A stretch of 64,000 bases of DNA from a bacterium (GCA_030524675.1 JAUNGE010000010.1:1-64000), one strand, 5' to 3'. Shown: positions 18,215 to 27,168, counted from the stretch's first letter. Translations and numbers: made by a program. The notes: generated from the letters alone by a model not told the origin.

Positions 18215-18529
18215 ATGACAAAATTGGATTGTAATGTGACAAGCTGTCTGCACAATGCAGATAACTGCTGCTGCAAGAATGCGATTATTGTGGAAGGTTC
18301 CAGCGCGAAAGAGTGCTGCCAGACATGCTGCGGAAGCTTTGATGAGAACAAGGGGAACGCCTTTAAAAACCTGTTCAAGACACCGGAGAACCGTCTGGAG
18401 ATTGACTGTGAAGCAGTAAATTGCATTTATAATGAAGACAGACACTGCGCCGCAGAGCATATCGGTATTACCGGAAAAGGCGCAAGCGACGCTTCCCAGA
18501 CAGAATGTTCCAGCTTCCGCGCACGATAA
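18215..18529 (+). CDS. DUF1540 domain protein (two Cys-rich repeats)
   Basis: Small protein of 104 residues, probably cytoplasmic, with two DUF1540 repeats. Repeat 1 begins LDCNVTSCLHN and repeat 2 IDCEAVNCIYN; each has a C-x4-5-C...C...C pattern likely to bind a metal. The family is common in spore-forming Clostridia and has no defined function. AGGAGG precedes the ATG. The 118 bases upstream contain two adjacent hairpins (CCCTGTT/AACAGGG at 18137 and GGAGC/GCTCC at 18158) without a T run, so a structured 5' UTR is possible. Confidence 0.88.
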   Translation: MTKLDCNVTSCLHNADNCCCKNAIIVEGSSAKECCQTCCGSFDENKGNAFKNLFKTPENRLEIDCEAVNCIYNEDRHCAAEHIGITGKGASDASQTECSSFRAR

Positions 18530-18627
18530 AAGGAAAGACAGATAAGATAGATAAGAAACAAAGCGGATAAGAAGCCAAACAGGGAAAAAACAAAGAAGAT
18601 AAGAAAACAAAAAGATAAGAAAAAATA

Positions 18628-18726
18628 AAAGGGAATATTGCAGAATATATTTTATGCAGTCTCTGGTATCCAAATAGAAGGAGAACCTGAAGATTGCAAA
18701 AATCCATACTCTGCGATATTCCCTTT
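18628..18726 (-). terminator. Long imperfect hairpin between convergent genes
   Basis: AAAGGGAATATTGCAGA (18628-18644) pairs with TCTGCGATATTCCCTTT (18710-18726) with one mismatch, around a 65-base loop. A T-rich tract follows on the minus strand. It can act as a terminator for the minus-strand gene, but the large loop is unusual. Confidence 0.45.
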
Positions 18727-18785
18727 CATTCATATATGCGTATCCGTTCGTTTTTAATCTTAACAGACTAAGTGGTGGGAGCACA

Positions 18786-19460
18786 TCACCTCAAATCGTC
18801 CGCATAAGTCAGTGTGTTCAGAATATCCTCCGCGTGCAGTTCACTCACCACCGCGTGTGTAAAGGAAATCACCATCATATAGTGGCTGACACGGCGCAGG
18901 TAAAAGCTCTGAATCAGCTGGTCCTGGTGGGTAATGGTGAAATGCGTGTAATCTCTGCCGCCGTATGTCGCAGTCTCAAAGTCGGAGATTTCACTGTCAA
19001 ATCCCTGTTCCTGCATCAAAATTTCACCAAACTCCTCCTCTGTGATGGATAAATCCAGAGTCTTATCTTTCAGATCATCGTAGGAAATGCGGACATTGAC
19101 GCCCACTTTCGGGATGAGTGCCAGAAAATCATAGTGGCTGCGCAGAGAAGACGAAGCGATGCTTTCTTTCTGGCAGTTTTCCGGCAGAGTAATCTGATAA
19201 TCCGCCCAGCGGTTGATGTATGTATTTCCGTTCCATTTGCCGGCTTTGTAGTCGCCTATGATTTCAGGACGCTCGGTCTCATCGGATGCGGAGACGGCGG
19301 CAGCCTGAATCGGCGCATTTTCCTCCGTAGTCAGGATAATGTCGGAAGAGGATGGCAGCTGAATGATCTGCGGCTGTGCAAAAGCAGCGCCAGGCATGGC
19401 AAGTATATGGAGCATACATGAGGTAAGCGCTGCGGTAAGGTATATACGAAAGGATTGCAT
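18786..19460 (-). CDS. Secreted protein of unknown function (PsbP/DUF1795-like)
   Basis: Protein of 224 residues with a signal peptide (about 1-28, ending AFAQ) and no lipobox at the cleavage point. The mature part starts with a low-complexity acidic stretch. A domain follows from about residue 85 with NRWADYQITLPENC, a segmental pattern resembling PsbP/DUF1795 proteins, which often occur as secreted or lipid-anchored proteins in Firmicutes. The match is by feel, not by a diagnostic motif. The gene stands alone, with GGAGG before the ATG. Confidence 0.6.
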   Translation of the reverse strand: MQSFRIYLTAALTSCMLHILAMPGAAFAQPQIIQLPSSSDIILTTEENAPIQAAAVSASDETERPEIIGDYKAGKWNGNTYINRWADYQITLPENCQKESIASSSLRSHYDFLALIPKVGVNVRISYDDLKDKTLDLSITEEEFGEILMQEQGFDSEISDFETATYGGRDYTHFTITHQDQLIQSFYLRRVSHYMMVISFTHAVVSELHAEDILNTLTYADDLR

Positions 19461-19749
19461 GAAGCACCTCCTGATTTATTTTTTTGAATCGTTTCAGACA
19501 GGTCCCAATTCGCGCTGGTACGCAGTTTTGGCACATACGAAGTTCAGACAGGGCCTGTTTTTATTATCATAGCGTGAAATCCAAAAGAAATCAAGAAAAC
19601 TTTAAGATTTTATACAAAAAGTTAAGATATTTGCCTGTACTTTACGCAAAAAAGTAAAAAAATGTAAAAAAAGAATACATGTAAAAAATAGGTAAAAAGC
19701 CGGAAAACCGTCAAGAGAGGAAAATGGCTATATTTTTTTCAGAAATTGG
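19461..19749. other. AT-rich intergenic region
   Basis: 289 bases between the divergent secreted-protein gene and the infC promoter. It is rich in poly-A tracts; I see no ORF or clear structure apart from an imperfect GACAGG/CCTGT pairing around 19497-19560. Confidence 0.5.
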
Positions 19750-19778
19750 TTGACATTCGGCGCAGGATGTGGTAAAGT
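19750..19778 (+). promoter_or_regulatory. Promoter of the infC-rpmI-rplT operon
   Basis: TTGACA (19750-19755), 17-base spacer, TAAAGT (19773-19778). Confidence 0.8.
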
Positions 19779-19789
19779 ATCAAAAGTTG

Positions 19790-19948
19790 TGAGAACAACG
19801 TACAGGAAAGCAGGTATCCACCTCACCTTGGCACGATGCAGTGACCTGGGTTAATAGAGAAGCAGACATAGAAAAGAAAGATGAAAGATGGAAATAGGAT
19901 GTCTGCAGCTTTTGAAGTGGATAGGTCTGTCTATCCGCTTTCTTTTTG
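19790..19948 (+). ncRNA. Attenuator-type leader of infC-rpmI-rplT (L20-leader-like)
   Basis: About 240 bases separate promoter and gene. They include a long stem GCAGACAT (19862-19869) / ATGTCTGC (19899-19906) and then a terminator hairpin AGTGGATAG (19916-19924) / CTATCCGCT (19931-19939) followed by a T-rich tract. In Firmicutes this operon is autoregulated by ribosomal protein L20 through such a leader. The role is inferred from position and structure; I cannot confirm the Rfam family. Confidence 0.6.
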
Positions 19949-20031
19949 TTGTTTTTGTTGTATAGGAAAGCTGTCTGGTAGACAGATTTGAAAATCAGGT
20001 TGACGTATTTATATTATGGAGGTGTACGACT

Positions 20032-20538
20032 ATTAGCGAATTAATGATTAACGAACAAATCAGAGACAAGGAAGTCCGTTTGATTGGTGAGAATGGGGAA
20101 CAGCTGGGCATTATGTCCGCAAAGGACGCCTATAAACTTGCCAGAGAAGCTGAGCTGGACCTGGTAAAGATTGCTCCGACCGCAAAGCCGCCGGTATGTA
20201 AGATTATTGATTATGGGAAATACCGTTATGAACTGGCGCGCAAGGAAAAAGAAGCCAAAAAGAAGCAGAAGATAATTGACGTAAAGGAAGTTCGTTTATC
20301 TCCGAATATTGATACGAATGATTTGAACACAAAAGTCGGTGCTGCCAGAAAGTTCATTGAAAAAGGTGACAAAGTAAAAGTAACACTGCGTTTCCGCGGC
20401 CGTGAGATGGCGCATATGGGCAACCATAAGCATATTTTGGATGACTTCGCCGAGAAGTTGGCAGATGTTGCTGTAGTAGATAAACCTTCTAAGGTAGAAG
20501 GCAGAAGCATGATTATGTTTTTAACCGCAAAACGTTAA
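20032..20538 (+). CDS. infC: Translation initiation factor IF-3, probable ATT start
   Basis: IF-3 (about 168 residues from this start) binds the 30S subunit, prevents premature 50S joining and discriminates against poor start codons. Both family domains are present: the N-domain with MINEQIRDKEVRLIGENGEQ and a C-domain with DLNTKVGAARKFIEKGDKVKV and FRGREMAH. The first ATG (20044) lies 19 bases after the only ribosome site GGAGGTG (20018-20024), too far. An in-frame ATT at 20032 lies 7 bases after it and adds residues ISEL. A non-canonical ATT start is the known autoregulatory device of infC in E. coli. Operon with rpmI and rplT. Confidence 0.9.
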   Translation: MSELMINEQIRDKEVRLIGENGEQLGIMSAKDAYKLAREAELDLVKIAPTAKPPVCKIIDYGKYRYELARKEKEAKKKQKIIDVKEVRLSPNIDTNDLNTKVGAARKFIEKGDKVKVTLRFRGREMAHMGNHKHILDDFAEKLADVAVVDKPSKVEGRSMIMFLTAKR

Positions 20539-20568
20539 AAATACACCATTATTAAGGAGGAAAATACA

Positions 20569-20766
20569 ATGCCGAAATTAAAAACTAGCAGAGCTGCTGC
20601 AAAGCGTTTCAAAAAGACAGGAACAGGAAAATTAGTAAGAAATAAAGCTTACAAATCCCATATCTTGACAAAGAAGAGCACAAAGAGAAAAAGAAATCTT
20701 CGCAAGGACATCGTTACTGACAGCACAAACGCAAAAGTAATGAAGAAGATTTTACCATATTTATAA
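20569..20766 (+). CDS. rpmI: Ribosomal protein L35 (bL35)
   Basis: 65-residue, highly basic large-subunit protein. It starts [20 protein letters not shown], the family signature, and ends with the usual KKILPYL. AAGGAGG precedes the ATG. Second gene of the infC operon, 30 bases after infC. Confidence 0.97.
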   Translation: MPKLKTSRAAAKRFKKTGTGKLVRNKAYKSHILTKKSTKRKRNLRKDIVTDSTNAKVMKKILPYL

Positions 20767-20800
20767 TTGAGACGTGTCACAGTAGAAGGAGGAAGAAGCG

Positions 20801-21157
20801 ATGGCAAGAATTAAAGGCGGTATGAACGCTAAGAAGAAACATAACAGAGTGCTGAAACTGGCAAAAGGCTACAAAGGCGCTCGTTCTAAACAGTATAGAG
20901 TAGCAAAACAGTCTGTAATGAGAGCATTAACAAGTTCCTACGCAGGCAGAAAAGAGAGAAAGAGACAGTTCAGACAGCTGTGGATTGCACGTATCAACGC
21001 TGCAGCAAGAATCAATGGTCTGTCCTACAGCAAGTTTATGTACGGCTTAAAGCTGGCTGGCGTTGAGATGAACCGTAAGGTATTATCTGATATGGCTATC
21101 AACGATGCAGAGGGCTTTGCAAAACTGGCTGAGCTGGCAAAAACAAAATTAGCTTAA
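20801..21157 (+). CDS. rplT: Ribosomal protein L20 (bL20)
   Basis: 118-residue basic protein needed early in 50S assembly. It binds 23S rRNA and, in Firmicutes, the leader of its own operon. The family signature is present ([19 protein letters not shown] and [18 protein letters not shown]). AGGAGG precedes the ATG. Last gene of the operon, followed by a terminator. Confidence 0.97.
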   Translation: MARIKGGMNAKKKHNRVLKLAKGYKGARSKQYRVAKQSVMRALTSSYAGRKERKRQFRQLWIARINAAARINGLSYSKFMYGLKLAGVEMNRKVLSDMAINDAEGFAKLAELAKTKLA

Positions 21158-21169
21158 AAATTATGTCAG

Positions 21170-21217
21170 AAAGCTGCTTTGAGAGGCATGTTTATGCTGT
21201 TTCATGGCAGCTTTTTT
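21170..21217 (+). terminator. Terminator of the infC operon
   Basis: AAGCTGC (21171) pairs with GCAGCTT (21207), followed by six T residues. Confidence 0.75.
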
Positions 21218-21316
21218 GTGTTTTTCAGCATCTTTTTAAACGGATATGTTGTCTGATGGCGACATCATCATAATAGGAAGAAAGTTGATTGCCTCTGGAG
21301 TTTTTTAAATTTGTGC

Positions 21317-21344
21317 TTGACATTTGGAAAAGGACTGCTATAAT
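21317..21344 (+). promoter_or_regulatory. Promoter of tRNA-Asn
   Basis: TTGACA (21317-21322), 16-base spacer, TATAAT (21339-21344). Confidence 0.85.
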
Positions 21345-21359
21345 ACAACTTAGAAATAT

Positions 21360-21432
21360 TCCTCCATAGCTCAGTCGGTAGAGCACGCGGCTGTTAACCG
21401 CGGTGTCGTTGGTTCGAGTCCAACTGGGGGAG
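21360..21432 (+). tRNA. tRNA-Asn (anticodon GTT)
   Basis: The acceptor stem is TCCTCCA/TGGGGGA with discriminator G. The D-arm is AGCTCAGTCGGTAGAGC, the anticodon loop is CTGTTAA with GTT, and the T-arm has GGTTCGAGTCC. CCA is not encoded. Confidence 0.95.
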
Positions 21433-21605
21433 TTTTTCTTTTGGAAAAATGGATTGGAAAAAGATAAAAATGGAGATAGAACAGATGCTGTGTGGGGTGA
21501 ATACCTCCGCGGCATCTTTTTTTGCAAAAAAATTTATAAAAAGTGAACCATTCACGCGGTTCGCGCCTCTATATAGTAGGTATACCAAAGGAGGATACAT
21601 AAGCT

Positions 21606-22319
21606 ATGGATGAGAAAGCAGAAAGACTGCAGTGGGTGATGCGGTTTCAGAGAGGAGAGGAGGAAGCGTTTTCCTGGCTCTTTGAGGCGTATTACACCGA
21701 AGCTTTCCGTATGGCGTGGCTGATTTCCGGAAATTATGCAGACAGTGAGGATATTGTTCAGGAGGCGTTTACGGCGTGTTATTATCACAGAGGGCAGCTG
21801 AAAAACCCAGAAGGATTCCGCAGCTGGTTTTATAAGATTGTGACAAGAACGGCATGGAGGCAATGCAGAAAGAAACGGCGGGAAAGCCCGCAGGACCTGA
21901 TTCCGCAGCTGTGCGAAGACAGGGAAAGCGGGGAGGATACGAAACCGCTTGAGGCTGTGATGCAGAAAATGCAGGATGAGAGAATTTACCAGGCGGTTGC
22001 GGCTCTTCCCATCAAACAGAGGACGGTGGTGGTGCTGTATTACTTCAATGAACTCTCCACAAAAGAAATCGCGCGGATTACAGGTAGTATGGAAGGCACT
22101 GTGAAATCCAGGCTACATGCAGCGAGAAAGAATCTGAGAGAATCCCTGAAATCGGAGACGGTGTATTTGGAGTGTCAGAAGGAAAGCACAGAGAGTGCGA
22201 AACCTTTTGGGCAGGAAATATCCGGTTTTCTGGGAGAAGCAAAACCGAATCAGGAGAGAGACGGGGAAAAATCAAAAGCACCAGAAACGTTTTGGAACGA
22301 AAGGGGGAATCAGGCATGA
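21606..22319 (+). CDS. ECF-type sigma-70 family RNA polymerase sigma factor
   Basis: 237-residue alternative sigma factor. Region 2 (about 20-85) has DSEDIVQEAFTACYYH and the FRSWFYKIVTRTAWRQ helix. Region 4 (about 125-178) has ALPIKQRTVVVLYYFNELSTKEIARI and GTVKSRLHAARKNLRE. A 55-residue charged C-terminal tail beyond region 4 is longer than usual. AAAGGAGG precedes the ATG. The stop overlaps the start of the next gene (ATGA), which encodes its likely membrane partner. The upstream GTGAACCATTCAC palindrome at 21542 may be part of an ECF promoter, but I cannot assign it. Confidence 0.9.
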   Translation: MDEKAERLQWVMRFQRGEEEAFSWLFEAYYTEAFRMAWLISGNYADSEDIVQEAFTACYYHRGQLKNPEGFRSWFYKIVTRTAWRQCRKKRRESPQDLIPQLCEDRESGEDTKPLEAVMQKMQDERIYQAVAALPIKQRTVVVLYYFNELSTKEIARITGSMEGTVKSRLHAARKNLRESLKSETVYLECQKESTESAKPFGQEISGFLGEAKPNQERDGEKSKAPETFWNERGNQA

Positions 22320-23101
22320 AGGACAGCGGATGGGAGAAAAAAATATGGGATAAAAGAATACAGGACGCCTTAAAGAGAGAAACGCAGACGGTTGGGACGG
22401 ATCCAATGGAAAAAGAGAGAATCAGAAGAGCAGTATTAAGAAATTGTAAGGAGGAAAAATCAATGAAGAAAAATTGGAGAAAAGTAGTATGTGCAGTGGC
22501 AGTGATGTGTGCATTGTGTGCGGGCGGTGTGTTTGCAGGCGGAAAGATTACAGGGCTTGTGGGCGGCAGCAGTCCGGTGAATGATGTTCTGGTGTATGAC
22601 CAGATGCCAAAGGAGATGAAAAAACTGGGCTATGAGGCAAAAATGACAGAGACGTTTTCCAACGGCTATACATTTAAAAATGCGCAGGTGATTACTGTGA
22701 AAGGAATGGACGATGATGGAAATACCGTGGCGACATATCCGGAACTGAAGGCACAGTATGAGAAGGAAGGGGAGGCAAGTTTGAGCTATACCGTGTGCAA
22801 ACCTCTGGAAAATGTCTATGAGGGAGAAAAACTGGACCTGGATGGGCTGAATGCGTACTACAAAGTGGACCATTATCGTTTTGTTCCGGTTGATTATGAG
22901 ATCAGTGAGGAAGAAAAAGCATTGATGGACAGCGGAGAACTGTATATTTCGTATGGTTCTGAGAAAGTAGAGGATAAGACGGTCAAGTTCTTTAGCTGGG
23001 AGGAGAACGGAATCCGCTACGGCTTTATGACAATGGACGAAACCCGCATGGAGGCGGCAGACTTTATGCAGATGGCGAGAGAAGTGATTGCAGAAAAGTA
23101 G
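22316..23101 (+). CDS. Membrane protein partner of the ECF sigma factor (probable anti-sigma)
   Basis: Protein of 261 residues. The N-terminal ~60 residues are charged and cytoplasmic, one membrane segment follows (about 62-80, VVCAVAVMCALCAGGVFAG), and the rest is extracellular. Gene overlap with the sigma factor and this topology fit an anti-sigma protein that holds the sigma factor until an envelope signal arrives. The extracellular part has a DUF4367-like feel (GYTFKNAQVI, KFFSWEENGIRYGFM). No zinc-binding HxxxCxxC motif is present, so it is not a ZAS-type anti-sigma. The start was set at ATG 22316 because of the ATGA overlap. Confidence 0.7.
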   Translation: MKDSGWEKKIWDKRIQDALKRETQTVGTDPMEKERIRRAVLRNCKEEKSMKKNWRKVVCAVAVMCALCAGGVFAGGKITGLVGGSSPVNDVLVYDQMPKEMKKLGYEAKMTETFSNGYTFKNAQVITVKGMDDDGNTVATYPELKAQYEKEGEASLSYTVCKPLENVYEGEKLDLDGLNAYYKVDHYRFVPVDYEISEEEKALMDSGELYISYGSEKVEDKTVKFFSWEENGIRYGFMTMDETRMEAADFMQMAREVIAEK

Positions 23102-23205
23102 AAGATAAGAAACCAGAGCTTGAAAGCGGCAGAGAGCCGGATGCTGAATAGAATGGAGAAATAAATTTAATAAAAATTTTAGTTGTATTTTTTCATCAGA
23201 TTTTG

Positions 23206-23247
23206 TATATTACTATCATAAAAGGGGTCAAAATACCTTTTGACCCC
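23206..23247 (+). repeat. Promoter-proximal palindrome GGGGTCAAAA/TTTTGACCCC, copy 1
   Basis: A perfect 10-bp inverted repeat (23224-23233 and 23238-23247) with a TACC loop. It lies just after a candidate promoter, TTGTAT (23183) - 17 bases - TATATT (23206). A related palindrome lies at 51383-51407. Confidence 0.75.
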
Positions 23248-23389
23248 AATATCTATTTGAGAGAACAAAAGAGGATGCAGTATGGTATAGGGCAGAAAGA
23301 GAATGTCTTATGGGATACTGCATCCCTTCCTCATTTTATGCCGACAAAAGAGCGGCAGACGGAGGATGCGGGAGAAAGGATGGAAAAAT

Positions 23390-24247
23390 ATGGAGCTGGT
23401 AAACTGCAGTATGGTACTGGAAGGCGGAGCCGCGAGAGGATTGTTTACTGCGGGCGTGCTGGATTATCTGATGGAACAGGATTTTTATACAAAATATGTG
23501 GTGGGAGTGTCGGCGGGCGCCTGCAACGCGGTGGACTATGTGTCAAAACAGATTGGGCGTACGCGGGATTGTTTCATTCCGCATGGCGAGGAAGAAAAAT
23601 ATATCCGCATGGAAAATCTTTTTTACAGAAAACCGGTGTATGACATGGACCTAGTGTTTGACCGCTATCCCAATGAGCTGCATCCGTTTGATTTTGAGAC
23701 ATATTTTGCCTCTGGGATGGAGTGCGAGATGGTAGTGACGAACTGTCAGACTGGAAAGGCGGAGTATATGGAAGCGCATGAGGACAAGGCACAGTTTATG
23801 AAAATATGCCGTGCTTCCAGCAGTATGCCCCTCTTTACGGATTTGGTGGAGATTAACGGCGTTCCGTATATGGACGGCGGCATTGCAGATTCTGTTCCAC
23901 TGCGCAGGGCGATTGAGAAGGGCTACCGCAGGCATATCGTGGTGCTGACAAAGGAAAAAAATTACCGCAAGAAAAACAGTCGTGTGTTGAATCTGGCTGC
24001 ATACAAGAAATACCAGCAATATCCGGAGTTTGTGAAGGCGGTCGTGAAGCGCCCCGCGAGATACAATAGAATGATGGATGTGATAGACCGTCTGGAGGAT
24101 GAGGGAAAGATTTTTGTGCTTCGTCCGGAGGTAAAACCAGTATCCAGACTGGAAACAGATGAAGACAAGCTTTCTGTATTTTACCAGCATGGGTACGATA
24201 CCATGAAAGCAAAATACACCGATTTGCTCCGATATGTAGGAATGTGA
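23390..24247 (+). CDS. Patatin-like phospholipase (RssA/YjjU-like)
   Basis: Acyl-ester hydrolase of 285 residues acting on lipids. The oxyanion motif GGAARG (about 13), the nucleophile elbow GVSAG (Ser near residue 37) and the DGG/A catalytic Asp motif (MDGGIADS, about 165) are all present, so it should be active. The start at 23390 gives the typical beginning MELVNCSMVLEGG, with AAAGGATGG about 8 bases upstream; the frame extended upstream to 23303 is not supported. It resembles the YjjU group of bacterial patatins. No signal peptide, so it is cytoplasmic or peripheral. A promoter and the first GGGGTCAAAA palindrome lie 150 bases upstream. Confidence 0.9.
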   Translation: MELVNCSMVLEGGAARGLFTAGVLDYLMEQDFYTKYVVGVSAGACNAVDYVSKQIGRTRDCFIPHGEEEKYIRMENLFYRKPVYDMDLVFDRYPNELHPFDFETYFASGMECEMVVTNCQTGKAEYMEAHEDKAQFMKICRASSSMPLFTDLVEINGVPYMDGGIADSVPLRRAIEKGYRRHIVVLTKEKNYRKKNSRVLNLAAYKKYQQYPEFVKAVVKRPARYNRMMDVIDRLEDEGKIFVLRPEVKPVSRLETDEDKLSVFYQHGYDTMKAKYTDLLRYVGM

Positions 24248-24436
24248 GAGAAAAGCAGAAAATCCAAGAGAAATAAATTCAGGTTATGTGTTGTATGAAA
24301 AATCCATATAGGGAATAACTGTAAAGCATATTGTCATTTGAAAAAGAAGTGATATAATAGGAAAATCAAGGAAAATTTTCTAGGGAGAGAAAAGCGCCTG
24401 ACGGTTATGCCGGCGTCCCGCTATGAGGAGGACAAT

Positions 24437-25501
24437 ATGGAAATTAAAATTACAAGAACGACAAATCCGAAACAGAAACCGGATGAAAAGACACTGGGCT
24501 TTGGAAAATATATGACAGACCATATGTTTTTGATGAATTATGATGGAGAAGAAGGTTGGCATGATGCCAGAATTGTACCATATGGTCCGATTGAGATGAT
24601 GCCGACAGCAGTGGCTCTGCACTATGCACAGGAGACGTTTGAGGGCTTGAAGGCATACCGCAGACCAGACGGAAAAGTGCAGCTGTTCCGTCCGGAGATG
24701 AATGCACGCCGTATGATTAATTCCAATGCGAGACTTTGTATGCCGGCTTTTCCAGAGGAGATGTTTGTGGAGGCAGTAAAGACTCTGGTAAAAGTAGATG
24801 AGGACTGGGTACCGCATGAGCCGGAGACTTCCCTGTACATTCGTCCGTTTATGTTTACCAATGAGGGACAGATTGGACTGCATACGTCCCATCATTTTAC
24901 ATTCTGCATCGTATGTTCTCCGGTAGGCGCTTACTACGCAGAAGGACTGAATCCGGTGAAGATTGTCGTAGAAGATGAGTATGTACGTGCCGTGAAGGGC
25001 GGTACCGGATTTGCAAAATGCGGCGGAAACTATGCCGTTTCTATGATTGCACAGGCAAAGGCAGAGAAGATGGGATACTCCCAGGTTCTGTGGCTGGATG
25101 GCGTGGAGAGAAAGTATGTAGAGGAAGTAGGCAGCATGAACATTATGTTCAAGATTGCAGGAAAAATCCACACAGCACCGACCGATGGCACTGTTCTCCC
25201 AGGCGTGACGCGCGATTCCATTCTTCAGATTTTGAAGAAATGGGGCTATGAAGTGTCCGAGGAGAGACTGAGCATCGATGACCTGATGAAAGCAGGCCAT
25301 GATGGCACGCTGGAGGAAGTATTCGGCACAGGTACAGCAGCTGTCATCTCCCCAGTCAGCGTACTGAACTACAAGGGTGACATTGTGACTATCCATGACA
25401 ACAAGATTGGAGAACTGACCCAGAAACTGTATGATTATCTGACAGCAATTCAGTGGGGCAGAGAAGAGGATGTCTTTGGCTGGACTACTCTGGTAGAGTA
25501 A
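24437..25501 (+). CDS. ilvE: Branched-chain amino acid aminotransferase
   Basis: PLP enzyme (class IV fold) of 354 residues that transfers amino groups between glutamate and Val, Leu or Ile. It is of the longer BCAT type (IlvE2, eukaryote-like), with EGLKAYRRPDG, KGGTGFAKCGGNYA and the PLP-Lys region QVLWLDGVERKYVEEVGSMN. The C-terminal AGHDGTLEEVFGTGTAAVISPV is diagnostic. GAGGAGG precedes ATG 24437; a TATAAT-like box is at 24352. It stands alone, followed by a terminator shared with the convergent MATE gene. Confidence 0.95.
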   Translation: MEIKITRTTNPKQKPDEKTLGFGKYMTDHMFLMNYDGEEGWHDARIVPYGPIEMMPTAVALHYAQETFEGLKAYRRPDGKVQLFRPEMNARRMINSNARLCMPAFPEEMFVEAVKTLVKVDEDWVPHEPETSLYIRPFMFTNEGQIGLHTSHHFTFCIVCSPVGAYYAEGLNPVKIVVEDEYVRAVKGGTGFAKCGGNYAVSMIAQAKAEKMGYSQVLWLDGVERKYVEEVGSMNIMFKIAGKIHTAPTDGTVLPGVTRDSILQILKKWGYEVSEERLSIDDLMKAGHDGTLEEVFGTGTAAVISPVSVLNYKGDIVTIHDNKIGELTQKLYDYLTAIQWGREEDVFGWTTLVE

Positions 25502-25544
25502 AAAACAGAATAAAGACAGAGCTTGAATAGAATAAAAATAAAAT

Positions 25545-25596
25545 AAAAGCTGATACAGAGACGGGAAGAGGTTTCCAATTCTGTATCAGCTTTTTT
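25545..25596. terminator. Bidirectional terminator between ilvE and the MATE gene
   Basis: AAAAGCTGATACAGA pairs with TCTGTATCAGCTTTTTT. Poly-A and poly-T on either side let it serve both convergent genes. Confidence 0.85.
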
Positions 25597-25631
25597 GGTT
25601 TACAAGAGAGCGGCCTGCTTCTTGGTTGGCT

Positions 25632-26984
25632 CTATTTCCATTCTCGTTTTCGGTAAGAATAGTACACGATAAAGGCAATAGAAGAGATAACCCAGGTGAG
25701 GGGATAGCTGAATACAACCATTCGGATGGTGTGGTGGGATGGGACAATACCCAAAACCCAGACTGCACGCAGCACACAGACGCCAAATGCCGTAATCAGA
25801 GTCGGAATCAGTGTATCACCGGTTCCTCTGGCTGCACCGGAGAGCACTTCAATGCACACATAAGTGAAGAAGGTAGGCACGATAAAACGTAAAATTTCCA
25901 TGCCAATTTCAAGAACCGCCGGATCATTGGTGAACATCTCAAAGATAAACTGACCAGCGAACATCAGAATCGTGCTGATGGCGATGGTGATGCTAAATGA
26001 CATTGCCAGGCACACCCGCACGCTTTTTTTCATGCGGTCATAGCGTCTGGCGCCATAGTTCTGCCCAACAAACGTGGTGATGGAAATACCAAAGGCGTTG
26101 ATAATCATCCAGAACAGAGAGTCAATCTTTCCGTAAGCAGTCCAAGCGGCCATCGTGTCGGTACCGAAGGAATTGACACTCGCCTGTATAATCATATTGG
26201 AGAGGGTGTACATCACAGACTGCATTCCGGCAGGAAATCCAATCATCAGGACATTTTTTAGGAGTTTCATGTCCAGGCGGATTTTTTTGGGGAACAGCCT
26301 GCAGGACGTATCGGAGCGCAGCAGTGTGATAATCACAAGACATGCGCTGACAACCTGGGAAATCACAGTACCGAGTGCCACACCCAGCACGCCGAGCTGA
26401 CAGCCGAGCACAAGAATAATGTCCAGAATGATATTCACGATACATGCTACCATCAGAAAGTACAGAGGACGTTTGGAGTCTCCGACTGCGCGCAGGATGC
26501 CAGTACCGATGTTATACAGCAGAGACGCCATAATACCGCAGAAGTACACGCGCAGGTAAGTCAGAGAACCGTCAAATACGTCTTTGGGTGTGCCCATGAT
26601 AGTGAGCGCCCATGGTGCGACCAGAAGGCCGATAACCATAATTATAATACCACCTGCGATAGAGAGGGCGATGGATGTATGTACAGCACGGCTGACGCCT
26701 TCATCGTCTCTGGCACCAAAAAACTGGGAGATAATCACAGTCGCGCCCGAGGAAAGGCCCACAAAGAAGCCCACAAACAGGTTGATGATCGTGTTGCTGG
26801 TTCCGCCTACGGAAGCTAATGCCTGTTTTCCTACAAATTTCCCCACAATAATCGCGTCTGCTGTGTTGTAAAGCTGCTGAAAAAAGGTTCCCAAAAGAAT
26901 CGGGAAAAAGAAAAAAAGCAGTTGTTTCCAGATTACGCCCTCTGTAATCTGGTTTCTTTCCATGGCAGTTGATTTGCCGTTCAT
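25632..26984 (-). CDS. MATE-family efflux transporter (second)
   Basis: 450-residue membrane transporter with 12 predicted segments. It starts with the two-fold MATE repeat (LGTFFQQLYNTADAIIVGKFVG), which places it in the DinF/NorM-like prokaryotic branch closest to clostridial VmrA-type proteins. A second repeat begins near IGFPAGMQSVMYTLSNMIIQ. GAGG lies before the ATG on the minus strand. It differs from the MATE at 13558 in subfamily and has no linked regulator. Confidence 0.92.
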   Translation of the reverse strand: MNGKSTAMERNQITEGVIWKQLLFFFFPILLGTFFQQLYNTADAIIVGKFVGKQALASVGGTSNTIINLFVGFFVGLSSGATVIISQFFGARDDEGVSRAVHTSIALSIAGGIIIMVIGLLVAPWALTIMGTPKDVFDGSLTYLRVYFCGIMASLLYNIGTGILRAVGDSKRPLYFLMVACIVNIILDIILVLGCQLGVLGVALGTVISQVVSACLVIITLLRSDTSCRLFPKKIRLDMKLLKNVLMIGFPAGMQSVMYTLSNMIIQASVNSFGTDTMAAWTAYGKIDSLFWMIINAFGISITTFVGQNYGARRYDRMKKSVRVCLAMSFSITIAISTILMFAGQFIFEMFTNDPAVLEIGMEILRFIVPTFFTYVCIEVLSGAARGTGDTLIPTLITAFGVCVLRAVWVLGIVPSHHTIRMVVFSYPLTWVISSIAFIVYYSYRKREWK

Positions 26985-27168
26985 GATTGTAACCTCCTAA
27001 TTATAGATACTGATAGATAAGAGCTGTACAAATGAGCGTATCACAGAATGTAAAATTTGTCTACAGTACTTTATCAAAACAGTACTTTACAAAAAGAAAA
27101 AGGGAGACTAAAATGATTAGCATGACAGAAGATTAAAAAATACAATGTATAAGGAAGAGAGCGGAAAG

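Noticed and set aside
21542-21580. ECF autoregulatory promoter before the sigma factor gene
   Set aside because: TGAACC is present, but no clear -10 partner at the right distance; cannot be supported.
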